A DNA stretch of 64,000 nucleotides from Rathayibacter sp. VKM Ac-2759. Its GTDB lineage: Bacteria > Actinomycetota > Actinomycetes > Actinomycetales > Microbacteriaceae. Made by a program: the position numbers and the translations under genes. This document shows positions 26,895 through 36,291 of this stretch, piece by piece; positions within the stretch are counted from its first letter, which is position 1; the number at the start of each line of letters is the position of its first letter. The DNA is taken from the NCBI RefSeq assembly GCF_009834225.1, contig NZ_CP047176.1, positions 992,001 to 1,056,000 on the forward strand, read 5' to 3'. A model generated the notes under the pieces. The model was not told where the DNA came from and did no database searches. It saw only the letters and a program-made list of their open reading frames with translations.

Positions 26895-27827
26895 TTGAAG
26901 CACGTCCCCCTCGGCACCTCCGGTCCCGACTCCCCGAACGTCGTCCTCGGCGTCATGCGGATCCCCGACATGACCGACGACGCGATCCGCGACCTCGTCC
27001 GCTCCGCCCGCGACTCCGGCATCGACTTCTTCGATCACGCCGACGTCTACGGCAACTCTCTGCACCAGTGCGAGGAGCGCTTCGCCGAGGCCCTCGCGCT
27101 CACGCCGAGCGAGCGCAGCGAGATCGTGCTGCAGACCAAGGCCGGCATCGTCGGCGACGGCCCGTACTTCGACTTCTCGTACGAGCACCTGATCGAGTCG
27201 GTCGAGGGCTCGCTGAAGGCGCTGCGCACCGACTACATCGACGTGCTGCTCCTGCACCGGCCCGACGCCCTCGTCGAGCCCGACGAGGTGGCGCGTGCGT
27301 TCGACGAGCTGCACGCGGCCGGCAAGGTGAAGCACTTCGGAGTCTCGAACCAGACGCCGCTTCAGATCGAGCTGCTGAAGAAGTCGCTGAACCAGCCGAT
27401 CGTCGCCAACCAGCTGCAGCTGTCGATCACGCACTCGCCGATGATCGCCCAGGGCGTCGCGTCGAACATGCTCGCCGAGGACCAGTCGACCATGCGCGAC
27501 GCGGGCATCCTCGACTACTGCCGCCTGAACGACATCACGGTGCAGGCCTGGTCGCCGTTCCAGAGCGGGTTCTTCACCGGCGTCTTCCTCGACAACCCGC
27601 AGTACGCCGACCTCAACGCGGTCATCGACCGGCTCGCGAAGAAGTACGACGTGCCCGCGATCGCGATCGCGACGGCGTGGATCACCCGCCACCCGGCGAA
27701 GATGCAGGTCGTGCTCGGCACCACCAACGAGCAGCGCGTGCGCGACGCGGCGCTCGGCTCCGACATCCCGCTCACGCGGCCGGAGTGGTACGAGCTGTTC
27801 CGCGCGGCAGGACACATCGTCCCCTAG
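26895..27827 (+). CDS. aldo/keto reductase (YdhF-like)
   Basis: A 310-residue NADP(H)-dependent oxidoreductase with the (beta/alpha)8 AKR fold. The catalytic tetrad is visible: Asp and Tyr in FDHADVYGN, Lys in LQTKAGI and His in LLHRPDALV. FQSGFFTGVF and LGTTNEQRVRDA are close to E. coli YdhF. The start is TTG at 26895, eight bases after GAAGGAG; no ATG or GTG is suitably placed. The physiological substrate is unknown. The gene is monocistronic and ends at a hairpin terminator. Confidence 0.88.
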   Translation: MKHVPLGTSGPDSPNVVLGVMRIPDMTDDAIRDLVRSARDSGIDFFDHADVYGNSLHQCEERFAEALALTPSERSEIVLQTKAGIVGDGPYFDFSYEHLIESVEGSLKALRTDYIDVLLLHRPDALVEPDEVARAFDELHAAGKVKHFGVSNQTPLQIELLKKSLNQPIVANQLQLSITHSPMIAQGVASNMLAEDQSTMRDAGILDYCRLNDITVQAWSPFQSGFFTGVFLDNPQYADLNAVIDRLAKKYDVPAIAIATAWITRHPAKMQVVLGTTNEQRVRDAALGSDIPLTRPEWYELFRAAGHIVP

Positions 27828-27863
27828 AGCTCCCACCCCGGAGAAGAAGCGCGTCGGCGCACG

Positions 27864-27899
27864 GGAGGCACGGATCCGCGAGGGTCCGTGCCTCCTTCT
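27864..27899 (+). terminator. rho-independent terminator of the aldo/keto reductase gene
   Basis: GGAGGCACGGA (27864-27874) pairs with TCCGTGCCTCC (27885-27895) around a ten-base loop, followed by TTCTC. The lipoprotein gene converges from the other side and may share it. Confidence 0.75.
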
Positions 27900-27920
27900 C
27901 GTGCTGCGTGTCGTCCGGGC

Positions 27921-28658
27921 TCAGCCGAGCGTCGGGAGGTCCGGCATCGGGGGAGCCGGGGGCATCTCGAGCGGCTTCACCGGAACCTCGATCCACTCGG
28001 GAGCCGCAGGTGCGGGTGCGGGCGCCTGCGCATCCTGATCGCTGAACTCCTCCTGTGCCTCCTCCTCGGCCTCGGACGCTTCGCGGGAGGCGATCTCCGC
28101 GCGAGCCTCCTCGACCCGCGCCGCGTGGGAGTCTCGAACGGCTGCGATTCCGGCGAGCGCAGCGGCGGTCGCCGTCGCTGCCTCTGCTCGCGCCGTGAGG
28201 GTGTCGCGGAGGGTCGCCGTTGCTGCGAGGAGTCCGTCTCGCGGGCCGGCGTCCGCCGAAGGACTCTCGTCGAGAGCGGCCTGCGCCAGTTCGACGACTC
28301 GACCCGAGACGACTTCGCGGGCGGCCACCACGGCGGCGATCGTGGCATCGAAGGTCGAGACGGCATCGGTGTCGAGCGCCGTTCGAAGAGGAGGGATCGC
28401 GGAGTCGAGGACCGAGCGTCGCTCCTCGTCCACGACGCCGGCTGACGCGCCGAGTACGGCCGCCGCGTCGGAGAGAAGCGCCTCGCCTCGGGCGCGCTGA
28501 TCGGCGGAGAGGGTGGGAGCGGCGGTCGGAGCCGCAGCGGCCGTGGTGGTCGAGATCGCAGAGACGGTGTCGGTGGCCGACGGGGTGCAGCCGGCGAGCG
28601 CGGAGCCGGTCGAGGCGATCATGAGCACGAGAGCGATGCGGAGACGCGCGGAGGGCAT
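27921..28658 (-). CDS. lipoprotein of unknown function, helical with Pro-rich C terminus
   Basis: A 245-residue exported lipoprotein: a basic n-region, a hydrophobic core and the lipobox SALAGC put the lipidated Cys near residue 24. A Ser/Thr/Ala-rich linker follows, then about 140 residues of Ala/Glu/Arg-rich helix, and a C-terminal Pro-rich tail (PAPAPAAPEW, PLEMPPAPPMP). No named domain was recognised. TAGAAT at 28665-28670 (minus strand) is six bases before the ATG, so the message is probably leaderless. The protein probably sits on the outer face of the membrane, with the tail reaching into the wall. Confidence 0.78.
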   Translation of the reverse strand: MPSARLRIALVLMIASTGSALAGCTPSATDTVSAISTTTAAAAPTAAPTLSADQRARGEALLSDAAAVLGASAGVVDEERRSVLDSAIPPLRTALDTDAVSTFDATIAAVVAAREVVSGRVVELAQAALDESPSADAGPRDGLLAATATLRDTLTARAEAATATAAALAGIAAVRDSHAARVEEARAEIASREASEAEEEAQEEFSDQDAQAPAPAPAAPEWIEVPVKPLEMPPAPPMPDLPTLG

Positions 28659-28664
28659 GAGCAG

Positions 28665-28670
28665 ATTCTA
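28665..28670 (-). promoter_or_regulatory. -10 hexamer of a leaderless promoter for the lipoprotein gene
   Basis: Read on the minus strand, TAGAAT is followed by ctgctc and the ATG at 28658. It is one of the closest matches to TATAAT in the window. Confidence 0.6.
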
Positions 28671-28704
28671 GGGAGGGCGCGGTCAACGATCCGACGCCAC
28701 CGAG

Positions 28705-28992
28705 TCACGACGCGATGACGAGCCGCAGTCGCACCACGGAGTCGACCTCGACGTCCTCCGCGCGGCGCACGGCGGTCTTGATCGGCACGAGGAAGCCGCC
28801 GTCCTTCGGCCAGAGCGACGTCGTCCAGGTGCTCGCCCCGAGCGTCACCGTCGCCGGGATCATGCCCCAGCCGTACGTGACGTGCGCGGCGACGGAGGCG
28901 ATCGCCCCCGCCTGCTCGCCCGGCACGCTCACGAAGTGCCAGGGCGCCGGCCCCCGCCAGAAGACGACGACGCCCTCGAACTCGAGTTCCAC
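28705..28992 (-). CDS. DUF1905 domain protein
   Basis: A 95-residue soluble protein that corresponds almost entirely to DUF1905: ELEFEGVVVFWRGPAPWHFV, YGWGMIPATV and SLWPKDGGFLVPIK are the conserved blocks. The family folds as a small beta barrel, often found next to YdeI/OmdA-like stress proteins, and its function is unknown. The GTG at 28992 is preceded by TACGCT and six bases, so the start is leaderless. The gene diverges from the Clp ATPase gene, and their promoters share an 85-bp gap. Confidence 0.85.
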   Translation of the reverse strand: MELEFEGVVVFWRGPAPWHFVSVPGEQAGAIASVAAHVTYGWGMIPATVTLGASTWTTSLWPKDGGFLVPIKTAVRRAEDVEVDSVVRLRLVIAS

Positions 28993-28998
28993 GGGCTC

Positions 28999-29004
28999 AG
29001 CGTA
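28999..29004 (-). promoter_or_regulatory. -10 hexamer of a leaderless promoter for the DUF1905 gene
   Basis: On the minus strand TACGCT is followed by gagccc and the GTG start at 28992. Confidence 0.55.
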
Positions 29005-29040
29005 GGACCTCGGGAATAGGACGCCGCCCCCTGCGTTGAA

Positions 29041-29061
29041 CTTGAGCGTAACCGACTCAAC
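29041..29061. promoter_or_regulatory. HAIR operator (HspR binding site) of the Clp ATPase gene
   Basis: CTTGAGC-N7-ACTCAAC matches the HspR-associated inverted repeat CTTGAGT-N7-ACTCAAG at 12 of 14 positions. It lies 16 bases before the start codon of the Clp ATPase, over the expected transcription start, where HspR would repress until heat or protein-misfolding stress. Confidence 0.75.
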
Positions 29062-29076
29062 TCTCCAGGAGGACTG

Positions 29077-31614
29077 TTGCCCGACAACTTCAATGAGGCC
29101 GGAGCGAGCTCGTTCGACGACTTCCTCGCCCGCTACCTCGACGGTGAGCGCGCTCGCGCGGCGCGCTCGATCGACCTCAGCCGTTTCCTCACCGCGCGCA
29201 CCCAGAGCATCCTGCAGGCCGCGGGACGCTTCACCCTCGAGCGCGGCCAGACCGAGCTCGACGCCCTGCACGTGCTGCGGGTCCTCGTCGACGACGAGGC
29301 CGTCGCACAGGCCGTCCAGCGCATCGGCGTCGACCCGGCTGCCATCGCGACCGCCACCGAGGCGCGCCTTCCGCAGGCGTCCGAGGCCGGCGCCTCGCAG
29401 AACGCCGCGACCATCACGAACAGCGCCCAGCGCGCCCTCTTCCACGCCTACCAGGTGGCCCGTTCGAGCGGCTCGACCTACATCGACCCCGAGCACGTCT
29501 TCTTCGCGCTCGTCCTCGGTCAGGACGCGCCCGCCGGCCAGGTGCTGGCCCGTGCCGGAGTGACGGCCGAGGCCCTCACGCAGGGCATGCGCGAGACGGT
29601 GCCGGCCGGCGTCTCCCCGGAGGAGCCCGCCGCGGCCGCGTCCGAGACCCCGATGCTCGACAAGTTCGGCACCGACCTGACCGAGCTCGCCCGCGAGGGC
29701 CGGCTCGACCCGGTGATCGGCCGCGCCGACGAGATCGAGCAGACCGTCGAGATCCTCAGCCGCCGCACCAAGAACAACCCGGTGCTGGTCGGCGAGGCCG
29801 GCGTCGGCAAGACCGCGATCGTCGAGGGGCTGGCCCGCGCGATCGTCGCGGGGGAGGTCCCGGAGCAGCTGCGCGGCAAGCGCGTCGTCTCGCTGGATCT
29901 GCCGGCGATGCTCGCGGGCACCCGCTACCGCGGCGACTTCGAGGAGCGCCTCACCACGACGATGGACGAGATCGCCGCCCACGCGGCCGAGCTCATCGTG
30001 TTCATCGACGAGATCCACACCGTCGTCGGCGCCGGCGGCGCGGGCGAGGGCGGCATGGACGCGGGCAACATCCTCAAGCCCCGCCTGGCCCGCGGCGAGC
30101 TGCACCTGGTCGGTGCGACGACGCTGAAGGAGTACCGCACCATCGAGAAGGACCCGGCGCTCGAGCGCCGCTTCCAGCCTGTGCGCGTGGGGGAGCCGGG
30201 TATCGAGGACGCCGTCGCGATCCTGCACGGCCTCCGCCCCGCCTACGAGGAGCACCACCGCGTGTCCTTCACCGACGAGGCCCTCCGCGCCTCCGTCGAG
30301 CTCTCCGCCCGCTACCTCACCGATCGCGTGCTGCCCGACAAGGCGATCGACCTGATCGACCAGGCCGGGGCGCGCCTGCGCCTGACGCTCGGTGCGGGGG
30401 TCGACACCACCGCGCTGCTCGCGAGGCTGGCGACGCTCGAGGCCGACAAGAACGCGGCCGTCTCGGCCGAGCACTACGAGGAGGCGTCGCGCCTGCGCGA
30501 CGAGATCGTCGCCGTGCAGACCGAGCTCGACGCCGCGACCGGGCACGCGACTCCGGAGGCGGTCGTCGGCGAGACCGAGATCGCCGCGGTCGTCGCCCGC
30601 GCCACCGGCATCCCGGTGTCGCGGCTGACCGAGGGGGAGCGCGATCGCCTCGCGCACCTCGAGACCGAGCTGCACCAGCGCGTCATCGGCCAGGACGACG
30701 CGGTCACCGCGGTCGCCCGCGCCGTGCGCCGCAGCCGCACCGGTCTGGGCGATGCCTCGCGCCCGGTCGGGTCCTTCCTCTTCCTCGGCCCGACGGGCGT
30801 GGGCAAGACCGAGCTGGCGCGGACCCTCGCGGGCTCGCTCTTCGCCGACGAGCAGTCGGTGATCCGCTTGGACATGAGCGAGTTCGGCGAGCGGCACACC
30901 GTCTCGCGCCTGGTCGGCGCCCCTCCCGGGTACGTCGGCTACGACGAGGCGGGCCAGCTCACCGAGCGCGTGCGCCGGAACCCCTACTCGGTCGTGCTCT
31001 TCGACGAGATCGAGAAGGCGCACCCCGACGTCTTCAACCTGCTGCTGCAGGTGCTCGACGACGGACGCCTGACCGACGGCCAGGGCCGGACGGTCGACTT
31101 CCGCAACACGGTGATCATCATGACCTCGAACCTGGGGTCGGAGTTCCTCGCCTCCCGCTCCGGAGCGCTCGGCTTCGTCGCGCAGAGCGACGCCTCGGCC
31201 GAGGGCTTCGCCTCGGAGAAGGACCTGCGCGACCGCGTCATGGGGCGCCTGCGCGAGGCGATGCGGCCCGAGTTCCTCAACCGCATCGACGAGATCGTGC
31301 TGTTCCGCCGCCTCGGCCGCGAGCAGCTGCGCGAGATCGTCTCGATCGTGCTCGACGCCACCCGGGCCCGCCTCGCGTCGCGCGAGGTCTCGCTCGAGGT
31401 GACCGAGTCGGCGATCGACTGGCTCGCCGAGCACGGCTACGAGCCGCAGTACGGGGCCCGGCCGCTGCGCCGCCTGGTGCAGCGCTCGGTCGACGACCGC
31501 ATCGCCGATCTGTTCGTGAGCGGCGACGTGACCGACGGAGGCGCGGTGCGCGTCGACGCGGTCGGCGGCGAGCTGATCGTCACCTCGGCAGCGCAGCTGC
31601 CGCTGGCGGCGTAG
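29077..31614 (+). CDS. ATP-dependent Clp protease ATP-binding subunit (ClpC/ClpA-like, heat-shock regulated)
   Basis: An 845-residue AAA+ unfoldase. Two Clp N-terminal repeats (about 25-165) precede D1 (Walker A GEAGVGKT near 245; Walker B IVFIDEIH), a short UVR-like middle segment ([14 protein letters not shown] near 465) and D2 (GPTGVGKTE near 570; [13 protein letters not shown]). The short middle region and the ALGF loop near residue 698, at the place of the ClpP-docking IGF/LGF loop, argue for a ClpP partner and against a ClpB disaggregase. Its start is TTG at 29077, six bases after AGGAGG. A HAIR box marks it as HspR-controlled. It is probably additional to the housekeeping ClpC. Confidence 0.85.
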   Translation: MPDNFNEAGASSFDDFLARYLDGERARAARSIDLSRFLTARTQSILQAAGRFTLERGQTELDALHVLRVLVDDEAVAQAVQRIGVDPAAIATATEARLPQASEAGASQNAATITNSAQRALFHAYQVARSSGSTYIDPEHVFFALVLGQDAPAGQVLARAGVTAEALTQGMRETVPAGVSPEEPAAAASETPMLDKFGTDLTELAREGRLDPVIGRADEIEQTVEILSRRTKNNPVLVGEAGVGKTAIVEGLARAIVAGEVPEQLRGKRVVSLDLPAMLAGTRYRGDFEERLTTTMDEIAAHAAELIVFIDEIHTVVGAGGAGEGGMDAGNILKPRLARGELHLVGATTLKEYRTIEKDPALERRFQPVRVGEPGIEDAVAILHGLRPAYEEHHRVSFTDEALRASVELSARYLTDRVLPDKAIDLIDQAGARLRLTLGAGVDTTALLARLATLEADKNAAVSAEHYEEASRLRDEIVAVQTELDAATGHATPEAVVGETEIAAVVARATGIPVSRLTEGERDRLAHLETELHQRVIGQDDAVTAVARAVRRSRTGLGDASRPVGSFLFLGPTGVGKTELARTLAGSLFADEQSVIRLDMSEFGERHTVSRLVGAPPGYVGYDEAGQLTERVRRNPYSVVLFDEIEKAHPDVFNLLLQVLDDGRLTDGQGRTVDFRNTVIIMTSNLGSEFLASRSGALGFVAQSDASAEGFASEKDLRDRVMGRLREAMRPEFLNRIDEIVLFRRLGREQLREIVSIVLDATRARLASREVSLEVTESAIDWLAEHGYEPQYGARPLRRLVQRSVDDRIADLFVSGDVTDGGAVRVDAVGGELIVTSAAQLPLAA

Positions 31615-31623
31615 TCACCGGAC

Positions 31624-31658
31624 GCCCCGGCCTGCTCCTCGAGCGGGCCGGGGCTTCT
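31624..31658 (+). terminator. rho-independent terminator of the Clp ATPase gene
   Basis: GCCCCGGCC (31624-31632) pairs with GGCCGGGGC (31646-31654) and is followed by TTCT, ten bases after the stop codon. Confidence 0.75.
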
Positions 31659-31746
31659 GCATGCCCCCTCCCAGGGGCCGAGCGCAATGCGTTGCGGGGG
31701 AGGGCGCGGGCGGATAGACACGGAGGGCACGAGAACCGGAGGCCCG

Positions 31747-31995
31747 ATGTCGAACCCGCGCTACTACGACCCCGTGGGCCGGGCGATCCGGTCGCTGCTC
31801 TGGCTGAGCCTGGTCTGCTTCGGGCTCGCCATCGGATTCTTCGCCCTCGACGTCGTCACCCCGGGTTCGATGACCGACGCGCAGCGCCCCTACGCCGAGG
31901 CGAGCGGGGCGCTGGCGTGCTTCGGTATCTTCGGGCTGTTCGTCCACTTCGCCACGGTGGCGATCGTGGGCGCCATCCGCGGGCGCGGGCAGTAG
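31747..31995 (+). CDS. small two-helix membrane protein of unknown function
   Basis: An 82-residue protein with two hydrophobic helices: LLWLSLVCFGLAIGFFALDV (about 17-36) and ACFGIFGLFVHFATVAIVGA (about 57-76), joined by a polar loop. The short N terminus is Tyr/Arg-rich (MSNPRYYDPVGRAIR). CGGAGG lies six bases before the ATG at 31747. It sits between the Clp ATPase terminator and the convergent PBP gene. No family was recognised. Confidence 0.75.
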   Translation: MSNPRYYDPVGRAIRSLLWLSLVCFGLAIGFFALDVVTPGSMTDAQRPYAEASGALACFGIFGLFVHFATVAIVGAIRGRGQ

Positions 31996-32026
31996 GCCCG
32001 GCTCACCGTTCCTCTGAGCCGGAGCG

Positions 32027-34579
32027 CTACGGGCACTTCTTCGCCGCGACCGAGACCTTGAGCGCCGCGTCCGGAGCGACGGTCGAGCCGCCCGCCGGAT
32101 CCTGCGCCGTCACCTGACCGGTGTCCGGCGCCTTCGGGTCCTCGGTGCACGAGAGCGTGATGCTCGCGAAGCCGGCGGCGCCGAACGCGGCCTTGGCCGC
32201 CTCCAGCTCCTGACCGACGACGTCGGGCACGGTCTTCTGGTTGCCGTTGCTGGTCCAGAGCGTGATCGCCGACCCGGCCTGCGCGGTGCCGGAGGGATCC
32301 TGCCGGGTCACGGTGCCGACCGCCGCATCGCTCGCCTCGGCGCCGCCGTCGACGACGCTGAAGCCCGCAGCCTCGAGCTTGGCCTTCGCGTCGGCGAGGG
32401 CGATGCCCGTGACGTCCGGGATCTCGATCTTGGGCACGACCTGGAGCGAGCCGTCCGCCTCCGGGAACGCCTCTCCGCCGTACTTCGCGTTGGCGGCGGC
32501 CATCACGACGGGCCAGATGCGGTGGCGGGCGGTCGCCGAGGATCCGGAGTCGAAGAAGTACTGCCTGCTGCGCAGGTTGGCGTCGCCCTGGATGTTGAAG
32601 ACCCCGACCGCCGTCGCGACGCGGGTGCTCGCTCCGGTCATCCACGTGGCGACCGCGTCGTCGGTGGTGCCGGTCTTGCCGATCAGCGGGATGCTGTCGC
32701 GAGTGCGCGATGCGGTCGCCGTGCCTCCCGCGGTGAAGGTCGACTGCAGGGCGACCGCGGCGGTGGCGGCGACGTTGCGGTCGATCGACTGCCGGCAGTT
32801 CGCGGGCGGTACCGGCTGGTCGGCGCCCGCCGCGTCGGTGATCCTGTCGATCGCGATCGGGTCGCAGGTGATGCCGCCGGAGGCGATGGTCGCGTAGGCA
32901 CCGGCCATCGAGAGCGGGGAGACGTAGTTGGTGCCGAGCACCGAGGACGGGTTGTGCTCGAGCTCGCCGTCGCTGCCCTGCACGACTCCCATCGCCGCCG
33001 CGGTGTCGCGGATCGCGCAGAGGTCGAGCTGGCGGGCCATGGCGACGAAGCCGGTGTTCAGCGAGGTCTTGGTGAAGGTCACGGGGGTGCCGACCTGGCC
33101 GTTGCCGCCCTCGTCGTTCCGAGTGCCGGGGGAGGGGCTGGTCACCGTGCCGCCGGCCTCGCACGAGTCGGTGAACGTGCCCCAGGTCGTCGTCCGGGTC
33201 CCGTTCACGGACTCGTTGATGCTGTGGCCCTCCTTCAGCCAGTCGACGAGCGTGAACAGCTTGTAGGTCGAGCCGGGCTGGATGCCGGCCGAGCCGCCGT
33301 AGGCCTTGTCGGTGCTGAGGTTGATGGCGCTGTAGGACGGATCCGCCGCGAGGACGTCCGGGTCCTGCGAGTACTTCTTGTTCTGCGTCATCGCCAGGAC
33401 CCGGCCGGTGCCGACCTCGACGCTCACCGAGACGGCTCCCACGTCGAAGTTCCAGGTCTGGGGCACCTGCGAGTCGACGGCGTTGACGGCCGCGTCCTGC
33501 AGGTCGACGTCGAGCGTCGTGTAGACGTCCTGCCCACCGCGGCGGAAGTTGCTCCAGCGGGTGTCCTCGTCGGCGCCGAAGATCTCGTTGTTCTTGAGGA
33601 CGTTCGTGACGTAGTCGCAGAAGAAGCCCGCGTTGCCGGCGGTCGAGCAGCCGGTGCTGGGCTGGGTGATCTGCGGCTCGACCGGCGTCGCGATCGCGGC
33701 GTCGTGGTCCGCCTGCGAGATCTTCCCCTCCTCCAGCATCTTGCCGATGATGTAGTCGCGGCGCTCCTTGTTGCGGGCGTAGCCGTTCGCGACGCCGTTG
33801 TCGACGTTGTCCGGCTGGTCGATGCGCAGCGCGGCGGGGTTGTTGACGATCGCGATGAGGCTCGCGGCCTGGGCGATGGTCAGGTTCGCAGCGGTGGTGT
33901 TGTAGTAGTAGTTCGCGGCGGTCTCGAGGCCGTAGGTCGTGCCTCCGAAGAACGCGATGTTGAGGTAGCCCTGGAGGATCTGGTCCTTCGTGTACTCCTT
34001 CTCGAGGCCGATCGCGAGCTTCATCTCTCGGAGCTTGCGCTCGGGGGAGGTGCGGGTGGCGTCGTCGATCGCGGCGGCGCGCTCGGCCTCGTCGGTGATG
34101 TTGCGGACGGCCTTCTCGACGAGGACGTTCTTGACGTACTGCTGGGTGATCGAGGATCCGCCCTGCACGTCGTTGCCGAGCACGTAGGTCTGCGCGACGG
34201 CGCGCAGGGTGCCGGGGAGGTCGACTCCGCCGTGCTCGTAGAAGCGGGGGTCCTCGCCCGAGACGGCGGCGTCCTTGGCGAACTGCGAGATCTGGTCCAG
34301 CGGGACCTCGATGCGGTTCTCGACGTAGAAGGAGGCGAGCAGCTGCGTCGATCCGTCGGAGCGCGTCGCGTAGATGTTGCTCTTCTCGGAGAGCTTGTCG
34401 ACCTCGAGGTACTCGGGGAGGCCGTCGAAGACGCCGATCGACTGGTTGGCGGCGACGCCCGCGATGGCGACGGCGGGTGTCACGGTCGCGGTCACCAGGA
34501 CGCCGGCGACGACGCTCATGCCCAGGAAGCCGACGATCGCCTTGATGACGCCGCCGGTGGTCCTACTGTCGGACGCCAC
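32027..34579 (-). CDS. class A penicillin-binding protein (transglycosylase/transpeptidase) with two PASTA domains
   Basis: An 850-residue bifunctional peptidoglycan synthase. One N-terminal membrane helix (about 10-42) anchors it. The GT51 domain carries EDPRFYEHGGVD and GGSSITQQYVKN. The transpeptidase domain has the three active-site motifs: STYK (in PGSTYKLF, about 433-436), SLN (TSLNTGF) and KTG (IGKTGTTDD). Two PASTA repeats follow near residues 706-772 and 776-845 (IPDVTGIALADAKAKLEAAG; VPDVVGQELEAAKAAFGAAG). The start is GTG at 34579 with AAGGAG five bases upstream. PASTA repeats bind muropeptide or lipid II in homologues. Confidence 0.93.
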   Translation of the reverse strand: MASDSRTTGGVIKAIVGFLGMSVVAGVLVTATVTPAVAIAGVAANQSIGVFDGLPEYLEVDKLSEKSNIYATRSDGSTQLLASFYVENRIEVPLDQISQFAKDAAVSGEDPRFYEHGGVDLPGTLRAVAQTYVLGNDVQGGSSITQQYVKNVLVEKAVRNITDEAERAAAIDDATRTSPERKLREMKLAIGLEKEYTKDQILQGYLNIAFFGGTTYGLETAANYYYNTTAANLTIAQAASLIAIVNNPAALRIDQPDNVDNGVANGYARNKERRDYIIGKMLEEGKISQADHDAAIATPVEPQITQPSTGCSTAGNAGFFCDYVTNVLKNNEIFGADEDTRWSNFRRGGQDVYTTLDVDLQDAAVNAVDSQVPQTWNFDVGAVSVSVEVGTGRVLAMTQNKKYSQDPDVLAADPSYSAINLSTDKAYGGSAGIQPGSTYKLFTLVDWLKEGHSINESVNGTRTTTWGTFTDSCEAGGTVTSPSPGTRNDEGGNGQVGTPVTFTKTSLNTGFVAMARQLDLCAIRDTAAAMGVVQGSDGELEHNPSSVLGTNYVSPLSMAGAYATIASGGITCDPIAIDRITDAAGADQPVPPANCRQSIDRNVAATAAVALQSTFTAGGTATASRTRDSIPLIGKTGTTDDAVATWMTGASTRVATAVGVFNIQGDANLRSRQYFFDSGSSATARHRIWPVVMAAANAKYGGEAFPEADGSLQVVPKIEIPDVTGIALADAKAKLEAAGFSVVDGGAEASDAAVGTVTRQDPSGTAQAGSAITLWTSNGNQKTVPDVVGQELEAAKAAFGAAGFASITLSCTEDPKAPDTGQVTAQDPAGGSTVAPDAALKVSVAAKKCP

Positions 34580-34993
34580 GCATTCTCCTTCGGTTACCCC
34601 CTGTCTCGCGCCGATCTCTCCGACGCCCTAGCACGTTCTGCGCCAGGTCAACCTCGACAGACTAACCCGAGAGCTCCGGAAGGCGAAGGCCCGGTCCGGG
34701 GGCTGAACGGGGCCTGGGTCCCGGGTGTGCGGTGCTCGGACTGTCGCGGCTCCGCCGGGGGTGCCCGATCACCGCGGCTTCGACTGAGCATGGGATGAGA
34801 GAACGCTCAGGTCGAGGGAACGCCCCCGCTGGCGCGGTGACCCCGGGATCGGCGCGATCGCGGCGATGCGCGCGGCGCGGAGGGTCGTCACCGGGGTGCG
34901 GTCGTCGTTCCTCCACAGGCGGGTCCGGTTGAGGCATACTCGTGTGGAAACTACCGTGCGAGGAATTCTCATCCCCGACCACCGGAGGTCCTC
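34580..34993. promoter_or_regulatory. divergent intergenic region with a strong sigma-70-type promoter for the I36-lipoprotein-ABC operon
   Basis: TTGAGG (34929-34934), a 17-base spacer and TACCGT (34952-34957) form the best rightward promoter of the window, giving a leader of about 30 bases before the start at 34994. In the other direction TTGACC (34646-34651, minus strand) with TAGGGC at a short 15-base spacing may serve the PBP gene. Between them (about 34660-34925) I see no gene, repeat or clear operator. Confidence 0.65.
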
Positions 34994-35386
34994 ATGTCCC
35001 TTCCCCGGCGCGCCAGCGCACTCCTCCTCGCCGCCTCGGCCCTCGCGACCAGCGCCCTCGTCGCTCCGGCGGCCTCGGCCTCCGAGAGCCAGTGCCCCAC
35101 CGGCTTCAGCTGCGTCTGGACCGACTCGAACTACAGCAGCAACTACTCGGGCCGGGGGAACGCGGACTACACCGAGTGGTACTCCGTCGGCGGCTACGTC
35201 TTCAACGACACGATCTCGAGTCTGAAGAACCGGTACCCGGGCCGGAAGATCTGGTACGAGCACGCCGGTCGAGGGGGAGCGCAGCTCTGGATCACGACGA
35301 ACTCCCAGATCTCGAATCTCCAGAACGCAGGGACGGGCCTCTCCAGCCATCCGAACTGGAACGACTTCATCTCGAGCGTCGACTGA
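34994..35386 (+). CDS. secreted small protein, peptidase inhibitor I36 / beta-gamma-crystallin-like
   Basis: A 130-residue exported protein. The signal peptide (residues 1-31) ends in an AxA-type site (PAASASES). The mature 99 residues start SQCPTGFSCVWTDSNYSSNY, the Cys-x5-Cys and aromatic pattern of the I36 family (Streptomyces SMI-type metalloproteinase inhibitors), and are rich in Asn, Ser, Tyr and Trp. CGGAGG precedes the ATG. It is the first gene of a four-gene unit with a lipoprotein, a wall-binding adaptor and an ABC transporter; the stop overlaps the next start (TGATG). It could be an inhibitor, a toxin-like peptide or a wall-binding factor. Confidence 0.82.
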   Translation: MSLPRRASALLLAASALATSALVAPAASASESQCPTGFSCVWTDSNYSSNYSGRGNADYTEWYSVGGYVFNDTISSLKNRYPGRKIWYEHAGRGGAQLWITTNSQISNLQNAGTGLSSHPNWNDFISSVD

Positions 35387-36291
35387 TGGCGGGGTTCCGT
35401 CGAGCCGCGAGAGCGGTAGTGGCCGCTGCCTGTCTGCCGCTCACCGCGTGCTCGGCGGGGCTCCCCTCCGGGGGCGCCTCCGGACCGCCCGACGACATCG
35501 ACATCAGCGGGTACTCCGACGTCCACGCGGTGCTCGACCGATCCGAGGAGTCGATCGTCTATCCGATCGATGCGTTCTTCATCAGTCGTGACGACCTCGG
35601 CCGGGTCACCCGGGCGAACGACCTGCTCTGGGACGACTGCATGCGGGAGGGGGGACGCACCTACCCTCCGGCGTCGTTCGATCTGACGCACTCGGTCGAC
35701 GCGCCGGACACGCCCTTCGGGATCTGGGATCCCGATGGCGCGGCGCGTCACGGGTACGCGCTCGACCCCTCCCTGGACGCCGAGCTCGAGGCTGCGAACG
35801 CGGCGATGGTGGCCGCGAGCCAGGCGGATCCGGGGTGGGACGCGGCGCTCGAGGCGTGCCTCGAATCCGTCGACCGCCTTCCCGAGCTCGGACGCGACTT
35901 CGCCTGGGAGACTCCGCAGGTCTCCGAGCTGCCGCAGTCGATCCGGAACGATGCCACCTCCCTCGCCATGGCGGACGAGAGGTGGGAGCCTGCCCGGCAG
36001 GCGTGGACCGACTGCCTCGTGGCGCGCGGGCTGGCCCTGCAGACCGACGTCGAGTCGCCGTGGGCGCCCCAGGTCCCCGAGGACCCGGAGGCGGCGATCC
36101 GGACGGCGGTGCTCGACGTGCAGTGCAAGGAGGAGACGGGCCTCGTCGAGACGCTCAGCTCGCTGCACGCGCAGTACCAGGCCGCCCTGATCGACCGGCA
36201 CCGGGCGGCGCTCGACGAGGTCGCCGAGAAGGAGCGCGCGATCCTCGCGCAGGCCGACGAGATCATCGCCGGGCACCGGGCCGACCGGTGA
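35386..36291 (+). CDS. lipoprotein of unknown function in the I36-ABC operon
   Basis: A 301-residue lipoprotein with a short signal peptide and the lipobox LTAC (Cys at about 22). The mature part starts with a Gly/Ser/Pro linker, then a globular domain with cysteines in WDDCMREGG, ALEACLESV, WTDCLVARG and DVQCKEETG, possibly two disulfides. The C-terminal 60 residues form a charged helix (LDEVAEKERAILAQADEII). The ATG shares a base with the I36 stop, and the end overlaps the adaptor start (GTGA), so it is made in step with both. Immunity protein or substrate receptor are plausible roles; no family was named. Confidence 0.8.
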   Translation: MAGFRRAARAVVAAACLPLTACSAGLPSGGASGPPDDIDISGYSDVHAVLDRSEESIVYPIDAFFISRDDLGRVTRANDLLWDDCMREGGRTYPPASFDLTHSVDAPDTPFGIWDPDGAARHGYALDPSLDAELEAANAAMVAASQADPGWDAALEACLESVDRLPELGRDFAWETPQVSELPQSIRNDATSLAMADERWEPARQAWTDCLVARGLALQTDVESPWAPQVPEDPEAAIRTAVLDVQCKEETGLVETLSSLHAQYQAALIDRHRAALDEVAEKERAILAQADEIIAGHRADR

